Shown: piece after piece, positions 52,949-62,494 of the stretch
Numbering within the stretch: the first letter of the stretch is position 1
Layout: each line of letters begins with the position of its first letter
Source of the DNA: Polycyclovorans sp002706265
Lineage (GTDB): Bacteria > Pseudomonadota > Gammaproteobacteria > Nevskiales > Nevskiaceae
Direction of reading: 5' to 3'
Assembly: GCA_963973915.1 (NCBI GenBank)
Contig: CAXBBM010000006.1
Coordinates: 124,001 to 188,000, forward strand
Length of the DNA stretch: 64,000 bases
Translations under genes and position numbers: made by a program
The notes under the pieces: model-generated
The model's input: only the letters and a program-made list of their open reading frames with translations
The model's database searches: none
What the model was told of the DNA's origin: nothing

Positions 52949-53833
52949 TCAATGGCGGCGCTGCGCAACGGTGTCGATCAGGGCCAGCAGCGCAGCCGGG
53001 TCGGGCAGGCCGTACGCCGCCGTGCGGGCCTGGCCAAAGGCGGCCGCGGCGCGGTCGCGGGCGGCATCGAGGCCCAGCAGGCTGACAAAGGTCTGCTTGC
53101 CGTCGCGCGCATCCTTGCCGGCGGTCTTGCCGAGTTGGGCGGTTGCGGCGTCCACGTCGAGTACATCGTCCTGAATCTGGTAGGCCAGCCCCAGGGCGGC
53201 GCCGCAGGTGCTGAGGGCATCGCGCTGGGCCGGTGTCGCGGCCGCGGCAATGCCGGCCATGTCGAAGCAAGCCTGGATGAGCGCCCCGGTCTTGCGCTGG
53301 TGCAGGGTGGTCAGGGCATCCAGCGGCAACGCCGCGTCGCCGTGTTGCGCCGCAAGGTCCAGCACCTGGCCGCCCACCATGCCGCGCGCCCCGGCGGCGG
53401 CGGCCAGAGTCGCCACCAGTTGCACACGGGCGGTGGCGTCCAGCGTGTCGGCGGTGGCGAGCACCCCGAAGGCCAGCGTGTTGAGCGTGTCACCCACCAG
53501 AATGGCGGTGGCCTCGCCGAAGGCCTTGTGCACCGTGGGTTGGCCGCGCCGCAGGTCGTCGTTGTCCATGGCCGGCAGGTCATCGTGAACCAGCGAGTAG
53601 GCGTGGATCAGTTCGATGGCGGCCGCCACCGCATCGAGGCGCTGGGGCGCGGCGCCCAGGGCCGTGCCGCTGGCATAGACCATCAGCGCGCGCAGCCGCT
53701 TGCCGCCGGCCGTGGCGTAGCGCAGGGCCTCGACAAAGGTTTCGCTGTCGGCGTCGGCGGGCGTGCCGCGCGCCAGACTGACGGCCAGGGCCTGCTCGAC
53801 GCGGCTCGTCCAGGCGTGCACCCCGGCGGTCAT
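52949..53833 (-). CDS. ispA: Farnesyl diphosphate synthase
   Basis: Prenyltransferase that builds farnesyl diphosphate from IPP and DMAPP/GPP, 294 residues. The first aspartate-rich motif is DDLPAMDNDDLRRG (about 80), and the second is YQIQDDVLDVD (about 223). Small residues before the first motif fit a short-chain (C15) product. Its start overlaps the xseB stop (ATGA); dxs follows after about 100 bases. Confidence 0.96.
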   Translation of the reverse strand: MTAGVHAWTSRVEQALAVSLARGTPADADSETFVEALRYATAGGKRLRALMVYASGTALGAAPQRLDAVAAAIELIHAYSLVHDDLPAMDNDDLRRGQPTVHKAFGEATAILVGDTLNTLAFGVLATADTLDATARVQLVATLAAAAGARGMVGGQVLDLAAQHGDAALPLDALTTLHQRKTGALIQACFDMAGIAAAATPAQRDALSTCGAALGLAYQIQDDVLDVDAATAQLGKTAGKDARDGKQTFVSLLGLDAARDRAAAAFGQARTAAYGLPDPAALLALIDTVAQRRH

Positions 53834-54072
53834 TCGGCGTCGCTGGGCCGGGTCAGGGTGTCCACCCGCTGGGTGGCGGTGTCCAGCGCCGTGCGGCAGC
53901 GCTGGCTCAACTGCGTGCCCTGCTCGAACAGCGCGATGGACTGATCCAGCGGCAGGTCGGCGGCTTCCAGTTGTTGCACCAGCGCTTCGAGGGCCTTCAT
54001 GTCGGCTTCGAACTGGCTGACCGGGTCGTCAGCCGGGGTGTGTGGCGCTTTCTTGTCCGGGGCTTTGCTCAT
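53830..54072 (-). CDS. xseB: Exodeoxyribonuclease VII small subunit
   Basis: An 80-residue helical subunit of ExoVII, the single-strand exonuclease. The family core FEADMKALEALVQQLEAADLPLDQSIALFEQGTQL-like stretch spans about 18-53 and is followed by the CRTALDTATQRV coil. ATG 54072 is chosen over an upstream frame. It heads the xseB-ispA-dxs operon; the large subunit gene xseA is not in the window. Confidence 0.95.
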   Translation of the reverse strand: MSKAPDKKAPHTPADDPVSQFEADMKALEALVQQLEAADLPLDQSIALFEQGTQLSQRCRTALDTATQRVDTLTRPSDAE

Positions 54073-54089
54073 GGGGCTTTCCTTGACGC

Positions 54090-55640
54090 TCAGGGCGCCG
54101 CGCGGCCGCGCCACTGCACGGCATACAGATCATGCCGACGGTCTTTGCGGTTCTGCACCGAGCCATGCGCGCGGGCGGTTTTGAGGGCGGCCAGGTCGAG
54201 GTCGGCGAAGGCGATCATCTCGACGTTGGGCGTGGTGTCGGCGGCAATGCCGTCGCGACCAAAGGGGAAGTCGCAGGGCGTGATGATGGCGCTCTGGGCG
54301 TAGTGGATGTCCATGTTGTGCACGCGCGGCAGGTTGCCGGTATTGCCCGAGGTGATGACGTAAATCTGGTTCTCGACGGCGCGCGCATGGGCGCAGTAGC
54401 GAACGCGCAGATGGCCGTTGCGCTCTTCGGTGGAGTAGGGCACGAACAGGATGTCGGCGCCCTGGTCGACCAGATGGCGGGTCAGTTCGGGGAACTCGCT
54501 GTCGTAGCAGACCAGCACGCCGATGGTGCCGCAGTCGGTCTGGATGGCGCGCACGTAATCGCCGCCCTGTACCTGCCACCAGTAACGCTCGGAAGGCGTG
54601 GGGTGAATCTTGGGTTGTTCGTAGACCGAGCCGTCACGCAGAAACACGTGGGCGAGGTTGAGCAGGCGCCCGTCTTCCTGCACCGCCGGGTGGCTGCCGG
54701 CAATGATGTTGACGTTGTAGCGCAGCGCCATTTCGTGGAACAGCGCTTCCAGACGATCGTTGTATTCGGCGAGCTTGAGCACCGCCTCGCGCGGCTTGAG
54801 CGGTTCGTTTTCAACCGACAGGAGCTGCATCGCGAAGTATTCGGGAAACACCACGAAGTCGGATTTGTAGTCGGACACCGTGTCGACGAAGTAGCGCACG
54901 ATGTCGGCGAATTCATCGAACGAGCTGATGGCCCGCTGCAGGTACTGCACGGTGGCCACGCGGACGGTGGAAGGGCCGCGGTCTGCCGCCGAGTGGGCGC
55001 GGGTCACGTCCTGCCGGGAGTGCGGGTTGCGCCAGATCATGTGCGAGGCCGCGCCGCCCGATTCGGTGTCGGACTTCAGGTATTTCGGCAGCACGCCCAG
55101 AAACTCGAAGCCCTGCCGCAGCTGAAAATTCATCACCTGGTCGCGAATCTGACCGGCAATCACCGCGCGACAGTATTCGCCGTGGCCGCCGACCTTTTTG
55201 GCGCGGCGCGCGTAGCCCGGCAGGCGACCGCCGAAAACGATGCTGTCGAGGCCCAGGTCGACGCACAGCTTGCGCCGCGCCGAGTAGAGGCGCTCGGCCA
55301 GGCGCCGGCCACGAAACGCCGGATCAATCGCCACTTCATAGCCGTACAGCACATCGCCATCTTCGTCGTGCGTCGAGCCGAAGCCGTTGCCGGTGATCTC
55401 GGTCCAGGTATGGGGCCGCATCGCCTCGTCTTCGGTGACGATGATGGTGGCGCAGTAGCCGACCACCGCGCCGTCGAGTTCGGCAACCAGATGGCCTTCG
55501 GGAAAGTGGTTGAGCTGTCCGCGCAGCTGGTCCAGCGTGTAGCCGGTTTGCGGCGCGTAGGCCTTCTTCACCAACTGGCGGATGGCCGCGATGTCTTGGT
55601 GTTGCGCGGGACGTATCGTCAGCGAGCGGGAGCGCGCCAT
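54090..55640 (-). CDS. Fused GNAT acetyltransferase / carbon-nitrogen hydrolase
   Basis: A 516-residue two-domain protein. The N-terminal GNAT domain (about 5-190) has ITEDEAM-like strands and the CoA loop FRGRRLAERLY. The C-terminal nitrilase-family domain (about 225-490) carries the Glu-Lys-Cys triad: Glu in VFPEYFAMQL, Lys in QPKIHPTPSE and Cys in VLVCYDSEFPE. Such fusions are known but uncharacterised; substrates are unknown. It lies 18 bases upstream of xseB on the same strand and could be the first gene of the isoprenoid operon. Confidence 0.92.
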   Translation of the reverse strand: MARSRSLTIRPAQHQDIAAIRQLVKKAYAPQTGYTLDQLRGQLNHFPEGHLVAELDGAVVGYCATIIVTEDEAMRPHTWTEITGNGFGSTHDEDGDVLYGYEVAIDPAFRGRRLAERLYSARRKLCVDLGLDSIVFGGRLPGYARRAKKVGGHGEYCRAVIAGQIRDQVMNFQLRQGFEFLGVLPKYLKSDTESGGAASHMIWRNPHSRQDVTRAHSAADRGPSTVRVATVQYLQRAISSFDEFADIVRYFVDTVSDYKSDFVVFPEYFAMQLLSVENEPLKPREAVLKLAEYNDRLEALFHEMALRYNVNIIAGSHPAVQEDGRLLNLAHVFLRDGSVYEQPKIHPTPSERYWWQVQGGDYVRAIQTDCGTIGVLVCYDSEFPELTRHLVDQGADILFVPYSTEERNGHLRVRYCAHARAVENQIYVITSGNTGNLPRVHNMDIHYAQSAIITPCDFPFGRDGIAADTTPNVEMIAFADLDLAALKTARAHGSVQNRKDRRHDLYAVQWRGRAAP

Positions 55641-55735
55641 GCAGGACTCATCAGGGAAATGTAAGGGCAGTATCGCTTACTCGTGCGGGGATCAGGGGTC
55701 GCGCGGTCGCTGGGCGCCGCGGTGGGACCCCGGGC

Positions 55736-56935
55736 TCAGAGCCTTGGTCGACGATAGCCGCCCGCCACGCCCCCGGGCGCCAGTACCAACTGCCAGAGCT
55801 GCAGGTTGCGTGCGCGAAACGCGCCGGCGCAGGACAGCAGGTAGTAGCGCCACATGCGCTGAAAGCGGGCTCCGAAGCGCGCTTCAAAGGTGGGCCAGCT
55901 GCGCGTGAAGCGCTCGTGCCAGGCCATCAGCGTGCGGTCGTAGTCGGCGCCAAAGTTATGCATGTCCTCGATCACGAAGTTCGGGTCGGCCGCGTCGGCG
56001 ATCTGACCGAGCACCGGCAGCTGCCCGTTTGGGAAGATGTAGCGGTTGGTCCAAGGGTCGGTGGTCCCACGGTGATGGGTCTTGCCGATGGTGTGCAACA
56101 GCATCAGGCCATCCGCTGCCAAAAGCTGATGGGCGATCTTGAAAAAGTCGGGATAGTTCTTGCAGCCGACATGTTCAAACATGCCAACCGAGGCGATGCG
56201 GTCGAAGCGCTGGGTCGCACGCGCCGCATAACGGCGGTAGTCAACCAGCGCGACCTCGACCGGCAAGCCCGCGCAGCGTGTGCGCGCCAGTTCGGCCTGT
56301 GCCTGCGAGATGGTCAGGCCGACACACCGCGCTCCGTAGCGTTGCGCCGCATGGGCCAGCAGGCTGCCCCAGCCACAGCCGACATCCAGCAGCCGCATGC
56401 CCGGTTCCAGGCCCAGCTTGCGACACACCAGATCGAGTTTGGCCGTCTGCGCATCGTTCAGGGTGGCTGCATCGGCCCAGTAACCGCAGGAGTACGCCAT
56501 CGATTCATCGAGCATTGCGGTAAAGAAGTCGTTGCCCAGATCGTAGTGATGGCGTCCAACGATCCAGGCCCGCGCTTCATTCTGCAGGTTGAGCACCCGC
56601 GCCTTGAGTATGGCCAGCAGCAGCCCCGGCGGGTGTATGGCGTCGTGCAGGCGGGCCCGCAGCAGACGGTAGATCAGGGTGTCGACCTGTTCGGCGTCCC
56701 AGTCTCCGTCCATATAGCTTTCACCCAGGCCGAGGTTGCCCTGAGCCAGAATGCGTCTGGCGGCGCGAGGGTGGTTGAGCTGCAGGTCAAAAGGCCGTCG
56801 GCCATTGAGCTCTATGCCGGCACGCGCCAACAGCGCGGCAAGATGGTCCGTGGCGCGCCTGCCGTGCCTGTGGCGGCGAAACTCGGGTTTGGTCGACCGT
56901 TCTGCGGGCGACGAGGGGTGTGGGGCGTTCGACAT
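55736..56935 (-). CDS. cfa: Cyclopropane-fatty-acyl-phospholipid synthase
   Basis: Transfers a methylene group from S-adenosylmethionine to unsaturated acyl chains of membrane lipids. It has 399 residues. Motifs: LGLGESYMDGDWD near the N-terminus, HYDLGNDFF, YSCGYW, the AdoMet site LLDVGCGWGSL and the catalytic-region VGMFEHVGCKNYPDFF. ATG 56935 is preceded by GGAGAG; the longer open frame upstream is not conserved. It is divergent from parE. Confidence 0.95.
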   Translation of the reverse strand: MSNAPHPSSPAERSTKPEFRRHRHGRRATDHLAALLARAGIELNGRRPFDLQLNHPRAARRILAQGNLGLGESYMDGDWDAEQVDTLIYRLLRARLHDAIHPPGLLLAILKARVLNLQNEARAWIVGRHHYDLGNDFFTAMLDESMAYSCGYWADAATLNDAQTAKLDLVCRKLGLEPGMRLLDVGCGWGSLLAHAAQRYGARCVGLTISQAQAELARTRCAGLPVEVALVDYRRYAARATQRFDRIASVGMFEHVGCKNYPDFFKIAHQLLAADGLMLLHTIGKTHHRGTTDPWTNRYIFPNGQLPVLGQIADAADPNFVIEDMHNFGADYDRTLMAWHERFTRSWPTFEARFGARFQRMWRYYLLSCAGAFRARNLQLWQLVLAPGGVAGGYRRPRL

Positions 56936-57206
56936 GCTCGCTCTCCATCTGACCGACCCAATGCGACTCGCTGTGGCCTTGCAGGCAACCGTCGCGACCG
57001 GTGGGCGGCGTTCCCAGCCGCGCGGTGTCTGCACCTAAGGTAGTGGTCGGGTGCCGGGCCCGCAAGCGCCTCGACGCTTGGCCTGCTTTGTCTTCGGTGC
57101 GGTGGCGGGTCGGCCGGGCATACCGACGGAGGGCTTCTTGCCCCTTCGATGATTTTTCCCGTAGCCTCCGCGCGCCGCGCTCCCGCCCGCTTCCCTGGTT
57201 TCGCTC

Positions 57207-59096
57207 ATGACCGATGCACACGAATACGGCGCCAATGCCATTGAGGTTCTTCAAGGCTTGGACCCGGTGCGCAAGCGGCCCGGCATGTACACCGACACCC
57301 AGCGGCCGAACCATCTGGCGCAGGAGGTGGTGGACAACGCCGTCGATGAAGCGCTGGCGGGTCACTGCAAAAGCATTCAGGTCACGGTGTTCGAGGACGG
57401 TTCGCTGGAAGTCTCTGACGACGGCCGTGGCATGCCGGTCGACATTCACCCCGAACATGGCGTGTCGGGGGTGGAGCTGATCCTCACCAAGCTGCACTCC
57501 GGGGCCAAGTTCTCGAACAAGATGTACGGCTATTCCGGCGGCCTGCACGGGGTGGGGGTGTCGGTGGTCAATGCGCTGTCGACGCGTCTGGTGGTGACGG
57601 TCTACCGCGGCGGCAAGCAGCACGAAATCGCATTTGCCAGCGGCCACAAGGCTGAAGAGTTGCGCGAGGTGGGCACCGTGGGGCAGCGCCGCACCGGCAC
57701 CACCGTGCGCTTCTGGCCCGACCCGCAGTATTTCGACAGCCCCAGATTCAGCCTGCCGCGGCTCAAGCAGAACCTGCGCGCCAAGGCGGTGCTGTGCCCG
57801 AATCTCAAGATCAGCCTCGATGACCGCGTGCACGGCGAGCAGATCACCTGGCTTTACGAGAACGGCCTGCTCGATTACCTCAAGGATGCCTTGGGTGACC
57901 TGGAGACGCTGCCGGCCGAGCCGTTCACCGGGTCGTTGAAGGCGGCGCGCGAAGAGGCCGAGTGGGCGCTGGTGTGGACCGTCGGCGGCGGGGAGGCGGT
58001 GGCCGAAAGCTATGTCAACCTCATTCCCACGGCGCAGGGCGGCACCCACGTCAATGGCTTGCGCACCGGACTGACCGAGGCGATCCGCGAGTTCTGCGAA
58101 TTTCGCAACCTGCTGCCACGCGGCGTGAAACTCACGCCCGATGACGTGTGGAGCGGCTGCCAGTACGTGCTGTCCACCAAGATGCACGACCCGCAGTTTG
58201 CCGGCCAGACCAAGGAGCGTCTGTCGTCGCGCGAGACGGCGGCGTTTGTCTCGGGCACCGTGCACGATGCCTTTGGCCTGTGGCTCAACCAGCATCCCAA
58301 CGAAGGCGAGCAGATTGCCCAGCTGGTCATCAGCAATGCTGCGGCGCGCCTCAAGCAGAGCCGCCAGGTGGTGCGCAAGAAGATCACCTCGGGCCCGGCG
58401 CTGCCGGGCAAGCTGGCCGATTGTGTGTCCACCGATCTGTCGCAGACCGAGCTGTTTCTGGTTGAAGGCGATTCGGCCGGCGGTTCGGCCAAGCAGGCAC
58501 GGGACCGCGACACCCAGGCGGTGATGCCCTTGCGCGGCAAGATTCTCAACACCTGGGAGTGTGATGCCAACGAGGCGCTGGCCAGCCAGGAAATTCACGA
58601 CATTTCGGTGGCCATTGGCGTGGACCCCGGCAGTGCCGATCTTGGCCAGCTGCGCTACGGCAAGGTCTGTGTGCTGGCCGATGCCGACTCCGACGGATTG
58701 CACATTGCCACCCTGCTGTGCGCCCTGTTTCTGCGCCATTACCGGCCGTTGGTGCAGGCTGGGCACGTCTACATCGCGATGCCGCCGCTGTACCGCATCG
58801 ACCTGGCCAAGCAGGTGTTCTACGCCCTGGACGGCGCCGAGCGCGATGGCATTCTCGACCGTCTGCAGGCCGAAAACCCCAAGGCCAAGCTCAGCGTCAC
58901 CCGCTTCAAGGGCCTGGGAGAAATGAACCCGCTGCAGCTGCGCGAAACCACCATGGCCCGCGACACCCGCCGGCTGGTGCAGTTGACCCTGGACGAGGGG
59001 CAATCGGACCAGATCGTCGACATGCTGCTCAATAAAAAGCGCGCCAGCGACCGCAAGGACTGGCTGGAGCGTGAAGGCAACCGCGCCAACGTCTGA
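57207..59096 (+). CDS. parE: DNA topoisomerase IV subunit B
   Basis: ATPase subunit of topoisomerase IV, which separates daughter chromosomes. It has 629 residues. The GHKL ATPase domain shows VVDNAVDEALAGHC, DDGRGMP and GGLHGVGVSVVNALS. The TOPRIM domain has LVEGDSAGGSAKQARDR and DADSDGLHI, where ParE has the DSDG form. ATG 57207 is followed at once by the conserved AIEVLQGLDPVRKRPGMY. parC follows after 91 bases, as in few genomes. Confidence 0.97.
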   Translation: MTDAHEYGANAIEVLQGLDPVRKRPGMYTDTQRPNHLAQEVVDNAVDEALAGHCKSIQVTVFEDGSLEVSDDGRGMPVDIHPEHGVSGVELILTKLHSGAKFSNKMYGYSGGLHGVGVSVVNALSTRLVVTVYRGGKQHEIAFASGHKAEELREVGTVGQRRTGTTVRFWPDPQYFDSPRFSLPRLKQNLRAKAVLCPNLKISLDDRVHGEQITWLYENGLLDYLKDALGDLETLPAEPFTGSLKAAREEAEWALVWTVGGGEAVAESYVNLIPTAQGGTHVNGLRTGLTEAIREFCEFRNLLPRGVKLTPDDVWSGCQYVLSTKMHDPQFAGQTKERLSSRETAAFVSGTVHDAFGLWLNQHPNEGEQIAQLVISNAAARLKQSRQVVRKKITSGPALPGKLADCVSTDLSQTELFLVEGDSAGGSAKQARDRDTQAVMPLRGKILNTWECDANEALASQEIHDISVAIGVDPGSADLGQLRYGKVCVLADADSDGLHIATLLCALFLRHYRPLVQAGHVYIAMPPLYRIDLAKQVFYALDGAERDGILDRLQAENPKAKLSVTRFKGLGEMNPLQLRETTMARDTRRLVQLTLDEGQSDQIVDMLLNKKRASDRKDWLEREGNRANV

Positions 59097-59187
59097 CCGC
59101 CGCCGCCGCGCACCCGGGGCCTGACGGCGCACGGGCTGGCGGCTGCGTACACTCTGCCCCCTGCCATTTCCGGGTCACTAGAACACG

Positions 59188-61416
59188 ATGTCCGTGATTG
59201 AAACCGAACGTCTGCCCCTCTCGGTTTTTGCCGAGCGCGCCTATCTCGATTATTCGATGTACGTGGTGCTGGACCGCGCGCTGCCGAACATTGCCGACGG
59301 GCTGAAGCCGGTGCAGCGGCGCATCGTCTACGCCATGAGTGAGCTGGGTCTGAGCGCCGGCGCCAAGCACAAGAAATCGGCGCGCACGGTGGGGGACGTA
59401 CTCGGCAAGTTTCACCCGCATGGCGACACCGCCTGCTACGAGGCCATGGTGACCATGGCGCAGCCCTTTGCCTATCGCTATCCGCTGGTGGACGGGCAGG
59501 GCAACTGGGGCTCGCATGACGACCCCAAGAGCTTTGCGGCCATGCGCTACACCGAATCGCGGCTCACGGCTTATGCCTCCACCCTGCTGGTGGAACTGGC
59601 CAACGGCACGGTGGACTGGCTGCCCAACTTTGACGGCACCCTGGAAGAGCCGCGTCTGCTGCCGGCACGGCTGCCCAACATTCTGGTCAACGGCACCACC
59701 GGCATTGCCGTGGGCATGGCCACCGACATTCCGCCGCACAACCTGCGTGAACTGGCCAAGGCCTGCATCCACCTGCTCAAGCATCCGGGGGCCGAGATTG
59801 AAACCCTGATGCGCTTCGTGCCCGCGCCCGACTATCCCACCGGTTGCGAGATCGTTTCCGACTCGGCCGACCTGCTCAAGCTCTACCGCACCGGCCTGGG
59901 CAACGTGCGCGCCCGCGCCCGCTGGGAACGCGAGGCCGACACCGGCTACCTGGTCGTCACGGCGCTGCCGCATCAGGTGTCCGGCTCGCGGGTGCAGGAG
60001 CAGATTGCCGACCAGATGCGCGCCAAGAAGCTGCCGCTGGTGGAGGACCTGCGCGACGAGTCCGACCACGAAAACCCGGTGCGTATCGTCATCGTGCCGC
60101 GCTCCAGCCGGGTGGATGCGGCGCAGTTGATGGCGCACCTGTTCGCCACCACCGATCTCGAAAAAAGCTATCGCGTCAACCTCAACATGATTGGCCTCGA
60201 CGGCCGGCCCAAGGTCAAGAACCTGCGCGAGATTCTGGTGGAGTGGCTGGAGTTCCGCTTCGCCACCGTCACTCGGCGCCTCAATTACCGGCTGGCCAAG
60301 GTCAACGACCGTCTGCACCTGTTGGACGGTTTGCTGATTGCGTTTCTCAACCTCGACGAAGTGATCCGCATCATCCGCTTCGAGGACGAGCCCAAGGCGG
60401 TGCTGATGGCGACCTTCGCCCTCAGCGAACGCCAGACCGAATACATCCTCGACACCAAGCTGCGCCAGCTCGCGCGGCTGGAAGAGATGAAGATCAAGGG
60501 CGAGCAGGACGCCCTGGCCGCCGAGCGCGCCGAACTTGAAGCCCTGCTGGCCGATGACGACGCGCTGAAAACACTCATTTCGCGGGAAATTGCCGACGAT
60601 GCCCAGAAGTACGGCGACGATCGGCGTTGCCCTATTGGCGCCGCGCCGCCGGCACAGGCGCTGTCGGCCGAGTCGATATTGCCCGCCGAAGCGGTGACGG
60701 TGGTGCTCAGCCAGGCCGGCTGGATCCGCGCCGGCAAGGGCCATGACCTCGACCCGACCACCCTGACCTACAAGGCCGGTGATGCCTACTTCATCCATGC
60801 CCAGGGCAAGACCAACCAGCTGTTGATCGGCCTCGACACCAAAGGCCGTGCCTACACGCTCAACCCCAGGGAGCTGCCCTCGGCGCGCAGCCAGGGCGAG
60901 CCGGTCACCACCCGCCTTGATCTGCAGGATGGCGGCAAGCTGGTGTCGCTGCTGATGGGCGAGGGCGACCAGCGTTACGTGCTGGCCTCCAGCGAGGGTT
61001 ATGGCTTTATCACCCAGCTGGACGCGCTGCAGGCGCGCAACCGTGCCGGCAAGGCCGTCGTCAGCCTCGGCGATGCCCTGCTCATGCCGCCCACGCTGTG
61101 CCGTGACAGCGCCTCGGACCTTGCCGTGTGCACTGCCGAAGGGCGGCTGCTGGTGTTCCCGGTCGCCGACCTGCCCGAGCTGGCCAAGGGCAAGGGCAAC
61201 AAGCTGATTGGCCTGAAGGGCCATGACGTGATTCTGGCCCTGGGCGTTCTGCCGCCGGGCGCCAGTCTGGTGCTGACCTGCGGCAAGCGCACGCTGACGC
61301 TGAAACCGTCCGATCTTGCGCTGTATCGCGGTGCCCGTGGCAGCCGCGGCGGGCACCTGCCGCGAGGGTTTCAGCGGGTCGAGGCGATGGCGGCGGAGCT
61401 GGCCGCCAAGCCTTGA
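59188..61416 (+). CDS. parC: DNA topoisomerase IV subunit A
   Basis: DNA-cleaving subunit, 742 residues. The winged-helix region has RRIVYAMSELGL and GKFHPHGDTACYEAMV, the segment where quinolone-resistance changes occur (Asp in HGDTACY keeps a sensitive-type layout). The active-site tyrosine is in AMRYTESRLT (about residue 122). Residues from about 500 form the C-terminal DNA-wrapping blades. It is probably co-transcribed with parE. Confidence 0.97.
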   Translation: MSVIETERLPLSVFAERAYLDYSMYVVLDRALPNIADGLKPVQRRIVYAMSELGLSAGAKHKKSARTVGDVLGKFHPHGDTACYEAMVTMAQPFAYRYPLVDGQGNWGSHDDPKSFAAMRYTESRLTAYASTLLVELANGTVDWLPNFDGTLEEPRLLPARLPNILVNGTTGIAVGMATDIPPHNLRELAKACIHLLKHPGAEIETLMRFVPAPDYPTGCEIVSDSADLLKLYRTGLGNVRARARWEREADTGYLVVTALPHQVSGSRVQEQIADQMRAKKLPLVEDLRDESDHENPVRIVIVPRSSRVDAAQLMAHLFATTDLEKSYRVNLNMIGLDGRPKVKNLREILVEWLEFRFATVTRRLNYRLAKVNDRLHLLDGLLIAFLNLDEVIRIIRFEDEPKAVLMATFALSERQTEYILDTKLRQLARLEEMKIKGEQDALAAERAELEALLADDDALKTLISREIADDAQKYGDDRRCPIGAAPPAQALSAESILPAEAVTVVLSQAGWIRAGKGHDLDPTTLTYKAGDAYFIHAQGKTNQLLIGLDTKGRAYTLNPRELPSARSQGEPVTTRLDLQDGGKLVSLLMGEGDQRYVLASSEGYGFITQLDALQARNRAGKAVVSLGDALLMPPTLCRDSASDLAVCTAEGRLLVFPVADLPELAKGKGNKLIGLKGHDVILALGVLPPGASLVLTCGKRTLTLKPSDLALYRGARGSRGGHLPRGFQRVEAMAAELAAKP

Positions 61417-61500
61417 ACTGTGACCCTTGAGTTGGGGTCTGTCTGCCGCATATTGTCTCCATCGTTCCCCTCGAACCCTTTCAGAGAGTTGCGCCTACCC

Positions 61501-62379
61501 ATGAAACGAATCGGATTGTTCCTTCTGACCAACATTGCTGTGATTCTGGTGCTGTCGGTGGTGGCCCATCTGTTCGGGCTCAACCAGTACCTTGAAGCCG
61601 ACGGCACGCTCAACCTGACCACCTTGCTGCTGTTCTGCGCGATTTTCGGCATGGGCGGCTCGTTCATCTCTTTGCTCATGTCGAAATGGGTGGCGCTGAA
61701 GATGACCGGCGCCCAGATCATCGAGAATCCCCGCAGCAGCCAGGAAATGTGGCTGGTGAATACCGTCAAGCGCCAGGCCCAGGCGGCCGGGATCGGCACG
61801 CCGGACGTGGCGGTCTACAACGCGCCCGAGCCCAACGCGTTTGCCACCGGGTCGAACAAGAACAAGGCACTGGTGGCCGTGTCCACCGGGCTGCTGACGC
61901 ACATGTCGCAGGACGAAGTGGAGGCCGTGCTCGGCCACGAGATTGGCCACGTCGCCAACGGTGACATGGTGACGCTGACGCTGATCCAGGGCGTGGTGAA
62001 CACCTTTGTCATGTTCTTTGCCCGCATCATCGGCCACTTCATCGACCGCGCCGTGCTCAAGAACGAAGGCGGCTACGGCATTGGGTACTTCATCAGCGTG
62101 ATCGTGCTGCAGATCGTGTTCGGCTTTCTGGCCTCGGCCATCGTGGCCTGGTTTTCGCGGCATCGTGAGTTCCGCGCCGACCGGGCCGGCGCCCACCTGG
62201 CGGGGCGCCGCAAGATGATCAGTGCGTTGGAACGGCTGAAGGTGGCGCACGGCCAGTCCACCCTGCCCGAGCAGATCACCGCCTTCGGCATCTCCGGCGG
62301 CAAGATCAGCAAGATGTTTGCAACCCACCCGCCGCTGGAAGCGCGCATTGCCGCGCTGCAGCAGGCCAACACCGCGTGA
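61501..62379 (+). CDS. htpX: Membrane-bound zinc metalloprotease HtpX
   Basis: Heat-shock-related membrane protein quality-control protease, 292 residues. Two N-terminal helices (about 6-24 and 35-55) start the protein. The zinc motif is VLGHEIGHVANGD (HExxH, about 147), two more helices lie at about 160-200, and the third ligand Glu is in FRADRAGAHLA-like sequence (HREFRADRAG). ATG 61501 starts MKRIGLFLLTNIAV, the usual family N-terminus. A bidirectional terminator follows. Confidence 0.97.
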   Translation: MKRIGLFLLTNIAVILVLSVVAHLFGLNQYLEADGTLNLTTLLLFCAIFGMGGSFISLLMSKWVALKMTGAQIIENPRSSQEMWLVNTVKRQAQAAGIGTPDVAVYNAPEPNAFATGSNKNKALVAVSTGLLTHMSQDEVEAVLGHEIGHVANGDMVTLTLIQGVVNTFVMFFARIIGHFIDRAVLKNEGGYGIGYFISVIVLQIVFGFLASAIVAWFSRHREFRADRAGAHLAGRRKMISALERLKVAHGQSTLPEQITAFGISGGKISKMFATHPPLEARIAALQQANTA

Positions 62380-62402
62380 GCTGAGCGGGAGGCGGCGGCA
62401 CG

Positions 62403-62430
62403 AAAAAGGCGACCCTTGGGTCGCCTTTTT
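62403..62430. terminator. Bidirectional terminator between htpX and the P450 gene
   Basis: AAAAAGGCGACCC / GGGTCGCCTTTTT, a 13-bp perfect stem with a two-base spacer. T-runs occur on both strands, so it can end both convergent genes. Confidence 0.95.
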
Positions 62431-62494
62431 CTTTTCGTGCGTCTCTGCTGAAGCCGCGGCTGGCCACGTTGAGGGGGCCAGCCGCAGTGTGCCT

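Noticed and set aside
56787..61356. Very long open frames antisense to parE and parC
   Set aside because: They mirror the two topoisomerase genes, have no recognisable motif or ribosome site, and extend across gene borders and gaps.
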